Part shown: in pieces, positions 15,611 to 23,593 of the stretch
Numbering within the stretch: position 1 is the stretch's first letter
How the letters are laid out: every line of letters begins with the position of its first letter
From: Christensenella minuta
GTDB lineage: Bacteria > Bacillota > Clostridia > Christensenellales > Christensenellaceae
Length of the DNA: 64,000 bases
Assembly: GCF_003628755.1 (NCBI RefSeq)
Contig: NZ_CP029256.1
Location: forward strand, 1,817,585-1,881,584
Reading direction: 5' to 3'
The notes under the pieces: generated by a model
What the model was told of the DNA's origin: nothing
Seen by the model: the letters and a program-made list of their open reading frames with translations, nothing else
Databases searched by the model: none
Made by a program: the position numbers and the translations under genes

Positions 15611-17014
15611 TTGGGCGGTGTATTTGGTGCGGCTTTAAAGGGAAATTGCGCATACGATCTGTTTTTCGGGACAGATTATCACTCACATCTGGGCACCTAT
15701 CGCGGTGGTATGACGGTATATTCGGACGGACGGTTCCTGCGTGCGATCCACGGGATCCAGAACTCTCCTTTCCGGACTAAGTTTGAACGGGACGTGGAAG
15801 ACCTGACCGGACCCATGGGCATCGGCAGCATTTCGGATACTGCGCCGCAGCCGCTCACCGTGCGCTCTCATCTCGGCACCTATGCCGTCGCTACAGTGGG
15901 GCGCATCAACAATGCCGATGAAATCATCGGGCGGTGTTTTGAGAACCATTTCTCCCAGTTTTCCGAGATGGGCAACGGCCACCTGAACCCCACCGAGCTG
16001 GTGGCGGCGCTGGTGGGAAGCCAGGCTACGCTTGCGGACGGAATCCGTTATGCGCAGGAGTTGATCGACGGCTCTATGACCATGCTGGTGCTTACCAAAG
16101 ACGGCATTTATGCCGCACGCGACAACGTAGGACGCACTTCCCTCGTATTAGGCCAAAAAGACGACGGCTATTGCGTTGCCTCGGAGAGTTTTTCTTACCT
16201 GAACCTTGGATATCATGATTTGCGGGAGCTGGGCCCGGCTGAAGTAGTGCTGATTACGCCGGACGGCGTGGAGCAAATATTGCCCCCAAAGGAGCCGATG
16301 AAAATCTGTTCCTTCCTGTGGACGTATTACGGTTACCCCACCACTTGCTATGAGGGCGTGAATGTAGAACAAATGCGCTACGCGAGCGGCCGTATTCTCG
16401 CAACGCGCGATAACGTGCAGCCCGATTCGGTGGCGGGCGTGCCGGATTCCGGAACGGCATACGCGATTGGCTATGCCAACGCATCGGGCATTCCCTTTGC
16501 GCGTCCGTTTATCAAATACACCCCTACATGGCCGCGTTCATTTATGCCGCAGAAGCAGGACCTGCGCAACCTGATCGCACATATGAAGCTGATCCCCGTC
16601 GCGGGATTGATCCAGGGTAAAAAGCTGCTGATGATCGACGATTCGATCGTCCGCGGGACGCAGATGCGTGAAACGACCGAATTTTTATACCAAAGCGGCG
16701 CGCGGGAGGTGCACGTGCGTTCGGCATGCCCGCCCATACTGTTCGGCTGCAAATATCTGAATTTCTCGCGTTCCACTTCAGACCTCGATCTGATTGCCCG
16801 CAAGATAATCGCACGGCAGGAAAAAAATGTTTCTATGGAGGCATTGCAGGAATATGCCGACCCGGACAGCGCGCGCCATGCGGCTCTCTCCGAAAAAGTC
16901 TGTCAGGAATTGAATTTCACTTCTCTGCGCTACCACCGCCTCGATGATCTCCAGGCGTCGGTGGGTATCGATCCGTGCAGAATGTGCACCTACTGCTGGA
17001 ACGGAAAGGAATAA
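15611..17014 (+). CDS. Amidophosphoribosyltransferase (PurF) paralogue lacking the N-terminal cysteine
   Basis: 467 residues with a class-II glutamine amidotransferase N-domain followed by a phosphoribosyltransferase C-domain. The PRPP loop LLMIDDSIVRGTQ and SACPPILFGCKY match PurF, and C-terminal cysteines (DPCRMCTYCW) resemble those binding a 4Fe-4S cluster in Bacillus-type PurF. The mature enzyme should begin with Cys, the glutaminase nucleophile; here the sequence starts MGGVFGA, so it cannot hydrolyse glutamine by the usual mechanism. The TTG start follows GGAGG by 8 nt and no in-frame Cys start exists. It is a lone gene with no other purine genes nearby and its substrate is uncertain. 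Confidence 0.88.
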   Translation: MGGVFGAALKGNCAYDLFFGTDYHSHLGTYRGGMTVYSDGRFLRAIHGIQNSPFRTKFERDVEDLTGPMGIGSISDTAPQPLTVRSHLGTYAVATVGRINNADEIIGRCFENHFSQFSEMGNGHLNPTELVAALVGSQATLADGIRYAQELIDGSMTMLVLTKDGIYAARDNVGRTSLVLGQKDDGYCVASESFSYLNLGYHDLRELGPAEVVLITPDGVEQILPPKEPMKICSFLWTYYGYPTTCYEGVNVEQMRYASGRILATRDNVQPDSVAGVPDSGTAYAIGYANASGIPFARPFIKYTPTWPRSFMPQKQDLRNLIAHMKLIPVAGLIQGKKLLMIDDSIVRGTQMRETTEFLYQSGAREVHVRSACPPILFGCKYLNFSRSTSDLDLIARKIIARQEKNVSMEALQEYADPDSARHAALSEKVCQELNFTSLRYHRLDDLQASVGIDPCRMCTYCWNGKE

Positions 17015-17053
17015 TGCCGGAAATCCGGAGAACATTTTATACCGACCCGCCTG

Positions 17054-17083
17054 CGGAGCAAAAGACCTTTTTGCTCCGTTTTT
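17054..17083 (+). terminator. Terminator of the PurF-like gene
   Basis: 10-bp stem (17054-17063 with 17069-17078) followed by T5. Confidence 0.85.
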
Positions 17084-17148
17084 ATGTTCAGATCCGTTTT
17101 CCCAGCCGCAAAGAATAATTTTTAATGACCCGCAAACTTGTTTTTTGG

Positions 17149-17177
17149 TTTACGCATCCCCGTTTTTTCGTTATAAT
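17149..17177 (+). promoter_or_regulatory. Promoter of the GGDEF/EAL gene
   Basis: TTTACG, 17-bp spacer, TATAAT, about 78 bp before the start codon. Confidence 0.55.
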
Positions 17178-17254
17178 AGAAACGTCCGGTTTTACTAATC
17201 TTATGATTGCACCCAGACTACATGGAAAATATTTACGGATCGAGGCAACAGTGA

Positions 17255-18946
17255 ATGCATTCTGGTGATGGGGATTCATTTTTGAGCGATATCCCTGAAA
17301 ATTTCGAATACGATCAGAACTACCTGTACGATGCGTTGGTTCAGAGTACCGACGACTATATTTACGTTTGTAATATGGATACGGGCGTTTTCCGTTACCC
17401 GAAAGCAATGGTGGAAGAATTCGGCCTGCCGGGGGAAATCGTACCCGATGCGGCCCGCGTTTGGGGGGCGAATGTGCATGAGCACGATAAACAGGCATTC
17501 CTCGAATCCAATCAGGAAATCCTCGACGGCGTGACCGACTGTCACTTTGTGGAATACCGCGCGAAAAACCGCGATGGAGAATGGGTGTGGCTGCGCTGCC
17601 GCGGCCATCTCGAGCGGGACGAAAACGGCAAGCCGCGTATTTTTGCGGGAATCATTTCAAATCTCGGAAAAAAGAATAAGGTCGACCATATTACGGGCCT
17701 GTTCAATAAATTTGAATTTGAAAACGAAGTCAGCCGCCTGTTGGATTCCGGCGAATGTCCTTTCTCTATTCTGGCGTTTGGGATCGACGATTTCCGGCAT
17801 ATCAACGATCTGTACGGCCGTCCGTTCGGTGATGAGGTGATTCGTATCGTCGCCCAGAAGATACAATCTCTGCTGCCCTCAGACACCGCGCTATACCGCT
17901 TGGACGGCGATGAATTCGGTACGATTTTCCGCGGGTCCGCCGCAAAGGAGATCGAAAAACGCTACCACAAAATACAAAATTCGCTGGACCACCAGCAGAC
18001 CTATGACGACAGGAAATATTTTTGCACCGTTTCCGCCAGCTGCGTATCTTCAGCAAGGGACGGGGCAACTTATTCCGATTTGATGAAACGAGCGAGCTGC
18101 GCGCTTGAATATTCAAAGCGCGGCGGAAAAAACAGGCTAGTTTTTTTCAGCAGCGATATGCTCGTGGGCCGCGAACGGGACCTTGAACTGACGGAGCTGC
18201 TGCGGGCAAGTGTGGAAAACGGCTTTTCCGGTTTTTCCCTCCGCTTCCAGCCGCAGGTCGACGCCGTGAGCGGGCGGCTTACGGGCGCGGAGGTCCTTAC
18301 CCGCTGGTCCTGTGCGGAATATGGCGAGGTGCCGCCGCTGGAATTCATTCCCCTCCTTGAGGAAAGCGGGCTGATCCTGCCGGCCGGAAGGTGGATTTTC
18401 GAGCAAGGCGTGCGTGTATGCGCGAAATGGCTGCAAAAGAAGAAAGATTTTGCGCTCAGCATCAATCTTTCATGGCTCCAGCTTGAGGATCCGGACTTCA
18501 TTACGTTCATGCAGGCCTGTATGCAGCAATATGGAGTAGACCCCAGGCACATTGCCGTAGAAATTACAGAGAGCTATATCGCTTCCAATATCGGTTTCCT
18601 CCAGGACCGTTTTTCCCGCATGCGAAAATTGGGACTGAAAATTGCCATGGACGATTTTGGGACCGGATATTCTTCCCTTGGAATCCTCAAGCAACCCCCC
18701 GCCGATATCGTAAAAATCTCCCGCATGTTTGTGCAGGAGATCAGGAACAATTCCTTTGACGCGACGTTTATTCGTTTCGTCGTTGAATTATGCCATAACG
18801 TGGGAATCCATGTCTGTCTTGAGGGTGTGGAAACAGAGGAAGAATACGGTATTGTAAAAAGCATGAATCTCGACCTGATCCAGGGCTTCCTGTTTGGCAG
18901 GCCCATTCCTGAAGAGGAATTCGAGCGGGATTTTCTAGACCGCTGA
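17255..18946 (+). CDS. PAS-GGDEF-EAL cyclic-di-GMP signalling protein
   Basis: 563 residues, no membrane segment. A PAS sensor domain (about 24-135, ending in the PAC-like WVWLRCRGHLERDENGKP) is followed by GGDEF (about 140-300) and EAL (about 315-560). The GGDEF signature is altered to DGDEF (217-221), so cyclase activity is doubtful. EAL residues appear intact: EVLTRW (346-351), INLS, EITES, DDFGTGYSS (466-474), Lys487 and EGVE. It is therefore most likely a cyclic-di-GMP phosphodiesterase controlled by PAS and perhaps by GTP binding to GGDEF. GAGG precedes the ATG. It is monocistronic. Confidence 0.93.
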   Translation: MHSGDGDSFLSDIPENFEYDQNYLYDALVQSTDDYIYVCNMDTGVFRYPKAMVEEFGLPGEIVPDAARVWGANVHEHDKQAFLESNQEILDGVTDCHFVEYRAKNRDGEWVWLRCRGHLERDENGKPRIFAGIISNLGKKNKVDHITGLFNKFEFENEVSRLLDSGECPFSILAFGIDDFRHINDLYGRPFGDEVIRIVAQKIQSLLPSDTALYRLDGDEFGTIFRGSAAKEIEKRYHKIQNSLDHQQTYDDRKYFCTVSASCVSSARDGATYSDLMKRASCALEYSKRGGKNRLVFFSSDMLVGRERDLELTELLRASVENGFSGFSLRFQPQVDAVSGRLTGAEVLTRWSCAEYGEVPPLEFIPLLEESGLILPAGRWIFEQGVRVCAKWLQKKKDFALSINLSWLQLEDPDFITFMQACMQQYGVDPRHIAVEITESYIASNIGFLQDRFSRMRKLGLKIAMDDFGTGYSSLGILKQPPADIVKISRMFVQEIRNNSFDATFIRFVVELCHNVGIHVCLEGVETEEEYGIVKSMNLDLIQGFLFGRPIPEEEFERDFLDR

Positions 18947-19197
18947 TCTTTTCCCTGCCGGGTACCATTTACAAAATTTTAAAGGGTCATTCAAAACAGG
19001 AATAACGTCCGGCGCGTATTGCGGTTCAGCGGAGGGCCAATCCGGTCCCGCGTTTCTTTTCCACCGGCTTTGCCAAACAGGGCGGGGAATAAAACAAAAA
19101 TTTTTGCGGAAAAGACTTGCCGCGCGACAAAAAATCCGCCCCTTTCGCGGCTGTGCACTCCATCCTATCGGCGAACATCACCGCCCCGCTGATTCGG

Positions 19198-19226
19198 TTG
19201 ACAGCCGGGCTTGGAATTGATAAGAT
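19198..19226 (+). promoter_or_regulatory. prfB promoter
   Basis: TTGACA, 17-bp spacer, TAAGAT. Transcription should begin near 19233, which excludes the GTG start at 19233. Confidence 0.8.
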
Positions 19227-19274
19227 TATCAGGTGGTGAATGCCGCGGTAATGAAACAAAAACGGGGTTTTGAA

Positions 19275-20378
19275 ATGATCATAACGGACGACCAAAAACA
19301 AAGAATACAGGATGCCGGACAAAAGCTTGACGAAGCAACCGCATCGCTCGATTTGCCCGCGCTCAAGGAAGAGCTTGCGGGGCTGACGGCGCAGATGGAA
19401 GCGCCCGATTTCTGGAATGATGTGGAAACGGCAAATAAGATCACAAAGCAGGAGAAGCCTTTAAAAGCCAAAATCACCTTGTGTGAAAAGCTTCATTCCG
19501 CGCTTGAAGACCTTAAGGTGCTGGTGGAAATGGTGGACGAGGAACAGGATGAGGAGCTTCTCGGCGAATTGAACAGTGAGCTTTCGGATTTTGAAAAGGA
19601 TATCACCGATTTCCATTTGCAGACGCTCCTTTCGGGCACCTACGATGCAAATAACGCCATCATCTCACTTCACGCCGGCGCGGGCGGGACAGAGGCGCAG
19701 GATTGGGCCCAGATGCTGATGCGTATGTATACGCGCTGGGCGGAGCGCCACGGATACGATGTAAAAGTGCTTGACTACCTTGACGGGGACGATGCGGGCA
19801 TCAAGAGCGTGACCATGCGTATCGAGGGCGATAACGCATACGGCTATCTACGCAATGAAAAAGGCGTGCACCGGTTGGTGCGCATTTCCCCTTTCGATTC
19901 CAACGCGCGGCGGCATACTTCGTTTGCCTCCCTTGACGTCATGCCGGAGATCGACGATGCGGACAACGATATCGAAGTCGCCCCGGATGATATCCGGGTG
20001 GATACCTACCGCTCCTCGGGCGCGGGCGGGCAGCACGTCAACAAGACGTCCTCCGCAATCCGCATCACGCACTTTCCGACCGGAATCGTGGTGCAGTGCC
20101 AGAACGAACGTTCCCAGCTGCAAAACAGGGAAACCGCAGTGCGTATGCTGAAATCCAAGCTTGCGGAAAAGCGGGAGGAGGAACGGATGGCGCAGCTCGC
20201 GGAAATCAAGGGCGACCAGAAAAAAATCGAATGGGGAAGCCAGATCCGTTCGTACGTATTCTGCCCGTATACCATGGTCAAGGATCATCGTACTAACGTG
20301 GAAACTGGCAATATCAATGCCGTGATGGACGGCGATATCGACGATTTTATCAAAGCCTGCCTAATCCAAGGATTCTAA
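19275..20378 (+). CDS. prfB: Peptide chain release factor 2
   Basis: Class-I release factor for UAA/UGA stops; 367 residues. The recognition tripeptide is SPF (205-207), as in RF2, and the GGQ catalytic motif is in SSGAGGQHVNKT (251-253). The alpha-helical N-domain is complete. Many prfB genes carry an in-frame UGA and a +1 frameshift near codon 25; here the frame reads through ATASLDLPAL with no UGA, so that autoregulation is absent. ATG 19275 is chosen because the promoter places the RNA start near 19233; ATG 19251 is the alternative. A 4-codon ORF after AGGTGG (19239-19250) lies in the leader. Confidence 0.95.
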   Translation: MIITDDQKQRIQDAGQKLDEATASLDLPALKEELAGLTAQMEAPDFWNDVETANKITKQEKPLKAKITLCEKLHSALEDLKVLVEMVDEEQDEELLGELNSELSDFEKDITDFHLQTLLSGTYDANNAIISLHAGAGGTEAQDWAQMLMRMYTRWAERHGYDVKVLDYLDGDDAGIKSVTMRIEGDNAYGYLRNEKGVHRLVRISPFDSNARRHTSFASLDVMPEIDDADNDIEVAPDDIRVDTYRSSGAGGQHVNKTSSAIRITHFPTGIVVQCQNERSQLQNRETAVRMLKSKLAEKREEERMAQLAEIKGDQKKIEWGSQIRSYVFCPYTMVKDHRTNVETGNINAVMDGDIDDFIKACLIQGF

Positions 20379-20389
20379 GGATCATGTAA

Positions 20390-20418
20390 GCGGTGCGCGT
20401 CCGGCGCGCCGCTTTTTT
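20390..20418 (+). terminator. prfB terminator
   Basis: 9-bp GC-rich stem (20390-20398 with 20404-20412), T6. The following 20419-20631 holds no gene that I can support. Confidence 0.9.
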
Positions 20419-20631
20419 GTTGTACGCATCCGCTTTGCCAAGATTCACAATTTATTCATAAATGGACGTACTTGTTTCGTATCCCTGAACTTTTCATAAT
20501 AGTGGCATTGAAATTTTTTCGGAATGGAACCGGGTCTGCCGCCGCTTCGCCGGACGGCAGGGAAAAAACGGCGGCAAAAGCCCGAAGCCGCAGGGCCAGC
20601 CCGTACTGGACGGCCCGCCGGGAGCCTAAGA

Positions 20632-20653
20632 AAAAAGGCCTTGCGGCCTTTTT
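20632..20653. terminator. Bidirectional terminator at the end of def
   Basis: AAAAAGGCC (20632-20640) pairs with GGCCTTTTT (20645-20653); it overlaps the def stop codon. Confidence 0.8.
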
Positions 20654-21101
20654 ATTCCGTAAATTCGATGATCTTGTCCTTGAAAACGATCCCATCCAGA
20701 TGGTCAAGCTCGTGACACAGGCATTTTGCAAGCAGTCCCGTCCCCTCCACGGTGATCTCTTTTCCGTTCTCGTCAAGCGCCCGCACGACCACACGTTCCG
20801 GCCGTTTCAGCCTGCCCCATACGTCGGGGAAACTGAGACATCCCTCTTCCACGATCTGCTCTCCCTTCTGAAGCACAAATTCCGGATTTACGAGCTTCAG
20901 CAATCCCTCGCCTATGTCGATCACGACCAGCCTTTTCAATATGCCCACTTGGCACGCAGCAAGGCCCCCGCCCTCCGCATGGTACATTGTCTCCGCCATA
21001 TCGTCAAGGATCGTACGGACACGGTCCGTAACTTCCTGTATTTCCCTGCTCTTTTTGCGCAGTATTTCATCGCCCGATTTTCTGATTTCCCTTAATGCCA
21101 T
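20652..21101 (-). CDS. def: Peptide deformylase
   Basis: Removes the N-formyl group from nascent proteins; 149 residues. The three family motifs are present: GGGLAACQVG (44-53, with Cys in the place of the usual Pro), EGCLSFP with metal ligand Cys88, and HELDHLDG with His130, Glu131 and His134. ATG 21101 follows GGAGGTG; the longer frame to 21179 adds unrelated residues. It is a single gene between prfB and a MerR gene, with its own terminator. Confidence 0.95.
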   Translation of the reverse strand: MALREIRKSGDEILRKKSREIQEVTDRVRTILDDMAETMYHAEGGGLAACQVGILKRLVVIDIGEGLLKLVNPEFVLQKGEQIVEEGCLSFPDVWGRLKRPERVVVRALDENGKEITVEGTGLLAKCLCHELDHLDGIVFKDKIIEFTE

Positions 21102-21147
21102 CTCTCTCACCTCCGGCATATTATACCATATTTCCACAAAAAAATAA

Positions 21148-21171
21148 CCCCGCGGAAGCATATCCGCGGGG
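21148..21171 (-). terminator. Terminator of the MerR gene
   Basis: CCCCGCGG / CCGCGGGG stem with a T-rich tract on the minus strand. Confidence 0.85.
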
Positions 21172-21183
21172 CCGCCCATCGCT

Positions 21184-21975
21184 TTATTTTTCTATAGGAA
21201 AATAAATTTCCGTGACCAGTTCCTCTTCCGGGACTTCGCATGGATTATTAAGGTATTTCTCGTACGGCTGCGCCGTAATGCGATAGCCCTTTTCCTCGAT
21301 CCATTTCACCAGCGTCGCATACGCTTCGGGCAGACCGCTGTAGGCGCCGAGATGCACGCCCATCACACAGGCGCCGCCGGGCAGGGTACGGGTCAAACTG
21401 CTTTTCGCCGCCATGACAGCGCCCACCTCCACGTCCGTACTCTCCGGGTCAAATTCGTCGCAGTGGTAAAGCGCCACCAATCCTCCCTCGCACTGCAGAT
21501 TGTTTTCCTGCAATTTCTTCATCACCTTGCCATACAGCTTGTCAAAATCCCTGATCGCGATCACCGCGCGCTCGCTTACGATTTGAAGCGGCTGTGTGTC
21601 CACAACCTTAATCTCCGTTTTCATTGTGCTCATAATATCGATTCCTTTCTTTAAGAGGTCCATATCTTCCTTCATTTTTACTAGAAGCTTGCGCTGATGC
21701 GTGAGCTCATCCTTCCGCTGTGCATATTTCGCCGCGAACCGCGCCGCAACGATGTGCGCGTCCGCATGAAGCAGTCCGGCCGTCTCTTCCAGGGTGAACC
21801 CATAATCTTTGCACCGCAGGATAAAAAACATATCCCGGAACTGGGACGCTTCATAATACCGGTAGCCCGTTTCCCCGCTGGTATGTGCGGGTGCGAGAAG
21901 GCCGATCCGGTCGTAGTGCCGCAGCGTTTTTGTCGTGACCATGCACAGTCTGGAAAATTCCCCTATTGTAAACAT
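21184..21975 (-). CDS. MerR-family regulator with GyrI-like ligand domain
   Basis: 263 residues, the BmrR layout. A MerR winged HTH (about 1-70: TIGEFSRLCMVTTKTLRHYDRIGLL, GYRYYE) leads into a dimerising coiled coil (75-115) and a C-terminal GyrI/AraC-type effector-binding domain (about 118-262). Such regulators bind small hydrophobic drugs and activate export genes. The gene's own promoter has the 19-bp spacer and central dyad of MerR targets, so it is probably autoactivated. No transporter lies immediately beside it. Confidence 0.9.
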   Translation of the reverse strand: MFTIGEFSRLCMVTTKTLRHYDRIGLLAPAHTSGETGYRYYEASQFRDMFFILRCKDYGFTLEETAGLLHADAHIVAARFAAKYAQRKDELTHQRKLLVKMKEDMDLLKKGIDIMSTMKTEIKVVDTQPLQIVSERAVIAIRDFDKLYGKVMKKLQENNLQCEGGLVALYHCDEFDPESTDVEVGAVMAAKSSLTRTLPGGACVMGVHLGAYSGLPEAYATLVKWIEEKGYRITAQPYEKYLNNPCEVPEEELVTEIYFPIEK

Positions 21976-21998
21976 CAGCTATTCTCCTGTTTTTTGTT

Positions 21999-22010
21999 AG
22001 AATCGATTCT
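21999..22010. promoter_or_regulatory. 12-bp palindrome at the MerR transcription start
   Basis: AGAATCGATTCT is a perfect palindrome just downstream of the -10 box; it may be a second operator. Confidence 0.45.
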
Positions 22011-22018
22011 ATGCCCTT

Positions 22019-22049
22019 AGTATAGGGCTTGCCCCGGGGGCAAGGTCAA
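22019..22049 (-). promoter_or_regulatory. MerR-type promoter with 19-bp spacer
   Basis: TTGACC (22049-22044) and TATACT (22024-22019) are separated by 19 bp. The spacer holds the dyad CTTGCCCC-N-GGGGCAAG (22028-22044), the classic geometry for MerR-dependent activation. Confidence 0.85.
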
Positions 22050-22056
22050 GCGTTTT

Positions 22057-22482
22057 TCACATCCTTTTAAAATAATAACTGGAGAAGGCGGCCGCCAGTA
22101 CCAATTGGGCGGCCAAAAGCCCCGCCGCCATCAGCACAATGCCCTTATCCGCGCCCATCAGCGTCAGCACCAGCAGGAAAATACACAGCACGTATGTCAT
22201 AACCTTCGCAACCATGCTTCCCGTTTTTTCACGGATGCGCACGTTGCGTTCGTCGTTCACTTCGATTTTCTTTTGTTCCTCTGTCTTCCGCCTTTCCCCG
22301 GGCGGTACACGCAGCAAATAGACAAGCCCTGAAAGCCCCAAGGTAAAAAACGCCGTGCCAAATCCGATACATATGCCGAATTGTGCCCACATCCCCTCTT
22401 TTGGGAAAATGAGCAGGCCAACGGCGGCAAGGACTGCTCCGGCAATGGTCTGAACGAGACAGCCCGCTTTTTTATTGTTCAT
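22057..22482 (-). CDS. Small integral membrane protein
   Basis: 141 residues with four hydrophobic segments arranged as two hairpins (about 9-27, 33-56, 93-111 and 113-136), separated by a charged cytoplasmic loop containing EVNDERNVRIREKT. That loop is typical of uncharacterised membrane partners of small XRE regulators. GAGGAGG precedes ATG 22482, which lies 11 nt inside the upstream HTH gene, so the two are translationally linked. The function is unknown. Confidence 0.82.
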   Translation of the reverse strand: MNNKKAGCLVQTIAGAVLAAVGLLIFPKEGMWAQFGICIGFGTAFFTLGLSGLVYLLRVPPGERRKTEEQKKIEVNDERNVRIREKTGSMVAKVMTYVLCIFLLVLTLMGADKGIVLMAAGLLAAQLVLAAAFSSYYFKRM

Positions 22483-22678
22483 TTTCTTCCTCCTCATAAA
22501 GAAACAGCTCTTCAATTCCCATCCCAAAATACCGTGCGATTTTAAACGCCAGCAGGATGGAGGGATTATACCGCCCGTTTTCGAGCGAGCTCACTGTCTG
22601 CCGCGATACCTTAAGCGCCGCGGCGAGCTCTTCCTGCCGTATTCCCCTTTGCTTTCTGATTTCTTCCAGCCAGTTCTT
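22472..22678 (-). CDS. Small XRE-family regulator
   Basis: 68-residue HTH protein (IRKQRGIRQEELAAALKVSRQTVSSLENGRYNP, then FGMGIEELF), a YozG-like type with no ligand domain. The TTG at 22678 has GGAGG 8 nt upstream. The longer frame to 22735 is excluded because it starts upstream of the -10 box of the gene's own promoter. A 15-bp direct repeat brackets that promoter, suggesting autorepression. It is coupled to the membrane-protein gene by an 11-nt overlap. Confidence 0.88.
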   Translation of the reverse strand, partial: KNWLEEIRKQRGIRQEELAAALKVSRQTVSSLENGRYNPSILLAFKIARYFGMGIEELFLYEEEENEQ

Positions 22679-22701
22679 CAAATCTGCTTCCTCCGCATGG
22701 A

Positions 22702-22759
22702 AAGTTTGCTTTACATTATGATACACCGTTCCCAATGCGATGTCAAGTTTGCTTTACAT
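22702..22759. promoter_or_regulatory. XRE promoter bracketed by a 15-bp direct repeat
   Basis: On the minus strand TTGACA (22746-22741), 17-bp spacer, TATCAT (22723-22718). ATGTAAAGCAAACTT occurs identically at 22759-22745 (touching the -35 box) and 22716-22702 (at the start site), 43 bp apart. Confidence 0.8.
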
Positions 22760-22769
22760 CACATAGAAA

Positions 22770-22796
22770 AACAGGGGCGCTTACCGCGCCCCTGTT
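22770..22796 (-). terminator. Terminator of the 70-residue ORF
   Basis: 11-bp stem AACAGGGGCGC / GCGCCCCTGTT with T5 on the minus strand. Confidence 0.9.
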
Positions 22797-22817
22797 TCCG
22801 TCGGATGAATTTTTCCC

Positions 22818-23030
22818 TTATTTTCCAAGCCCCGCCAGCACACGCTGCGCCTTCCCATAATCCACATCGCGGACATAAAGATGGTGCATCCCGCCCGGCC
22901 TGCCCGTATGATCGCAATAGACGATACTGTAATCGCACAGGATACTGCTGCCCGTAAGCAGCCTTTTTGCTTTGGAAAACGTTTCGGCAGAAAGCGTACC
23001 CAGTACCTCCCGCCGGCTTAGTGGGATCAT
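22818..23030 (-). CDS. Small DUF2007-like protein
   Basis: 70 residues. It shares a pattern with the gene 150 bp upstream: start MIPLSRREVLGT, then KRLLTGSSILCDYSIV, a Gly-rich turn, and HLYVRDVDYGKAQRVL. The compact alpha/beta layout resembles DUF2007 signal-transduction-like domains, but this is a tentative match. AAGGAGGAAG precedes the ATG. It appears to be a shortened paralogue. Confidence 0.7.
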   Translation of the reverse strand: MIPLSRREVLGTLSAETFSKAKRLLTGSSILCDYSIVYCDHTGRPGGMHHLYVRDVDYGKAQRVLAGLGK

Positions 23031-23180
23031 GTTGCAATCTTCCTCCTTGGCCCTTAATGCCGCGGATTCGGCGCTCCGCAGCGTACTCCGATCCGTCCGG
23101 ATCGTGTATTGTCATTGTAGGACCCGGCACCGCAATTTTCAAGGGGACCGCCGCAATTTTTATACAATTTTAACGCCGTC

Positions 23181-23456
23181 TTAATACGGAGCATTGTTCC
23201 GTTTTTGTATCATGCGGGCAGACTTTTCATATTCATATTTATGGACGTAGATATAATAGGCGTTCAGCTGCGCGGCGCCTTCCCCCGCACGCATCATCCC
23301 TGCGCTCCGGTCCCCAAGGCCGCGCCCGCCCGGCCTGCTTGTGGATCTCACATTGAAATCATAGGGAATCCCGTTTTCCGCAAGCAGGTTTTTGATTCGC
23401 AAAAATTCTTGTTGGGAGGTTCCCATCCACAGCTCCCGCCGGTTCCATGGCATCAT
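23181..23456 (-). CDS. Small DUF2007-like protein (paralogue)
   Basis: 91 residues; MMPWNRRELWMGTSQQEF, KNLLAENGIPYDFNV and YYIYVHKYEYEKSARMI align with the downstream 70-residue protein, with about 20 extra residues in the central Gly/Arg-rich loop. GGAGGG precedes two adjacent ATGs (23456, 23453). The conserved IPYDF block fits DUF2007-like folds. No function can be assigned. Confidence 0.7.
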   Translation of the reverse strand: MMPWNRRELWMGTSQQEFLRIKNLLAENGIPYDFNVRSTSRPGGRGLGDRSAGMMRAGEGAAQLNAYYIYVHKYEYEKSARMIQKRNNAPY

Positions 23457-23559
23457 CGTCTTTCCCTCCGCAATAATCTTTTATATTTTATGTGTATTAC
23501 CATAGCACCTCCCTGTTTGAAATGCAAGACTTCATTTTGCAACTATTTATAAACAAAAA

Positions 23560-23586
23560 CCACCCGCTTTCCGGCGGGTGGCCATA
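23560..23586 (-). terminator. secA terminator
   Basis: CCACCCGC / GCGGGTGG stem (23560-23567 with 23574-23581) and T5 on the minus strand. Confidence 0.9.
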
Positions 23587-23593
23587 TGCTTCA

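Noticed and set aside
19275-19380. Programmed +1 frameshift in prfB
   Set aside because: No in-frame UGA is present; the frame is continuous.
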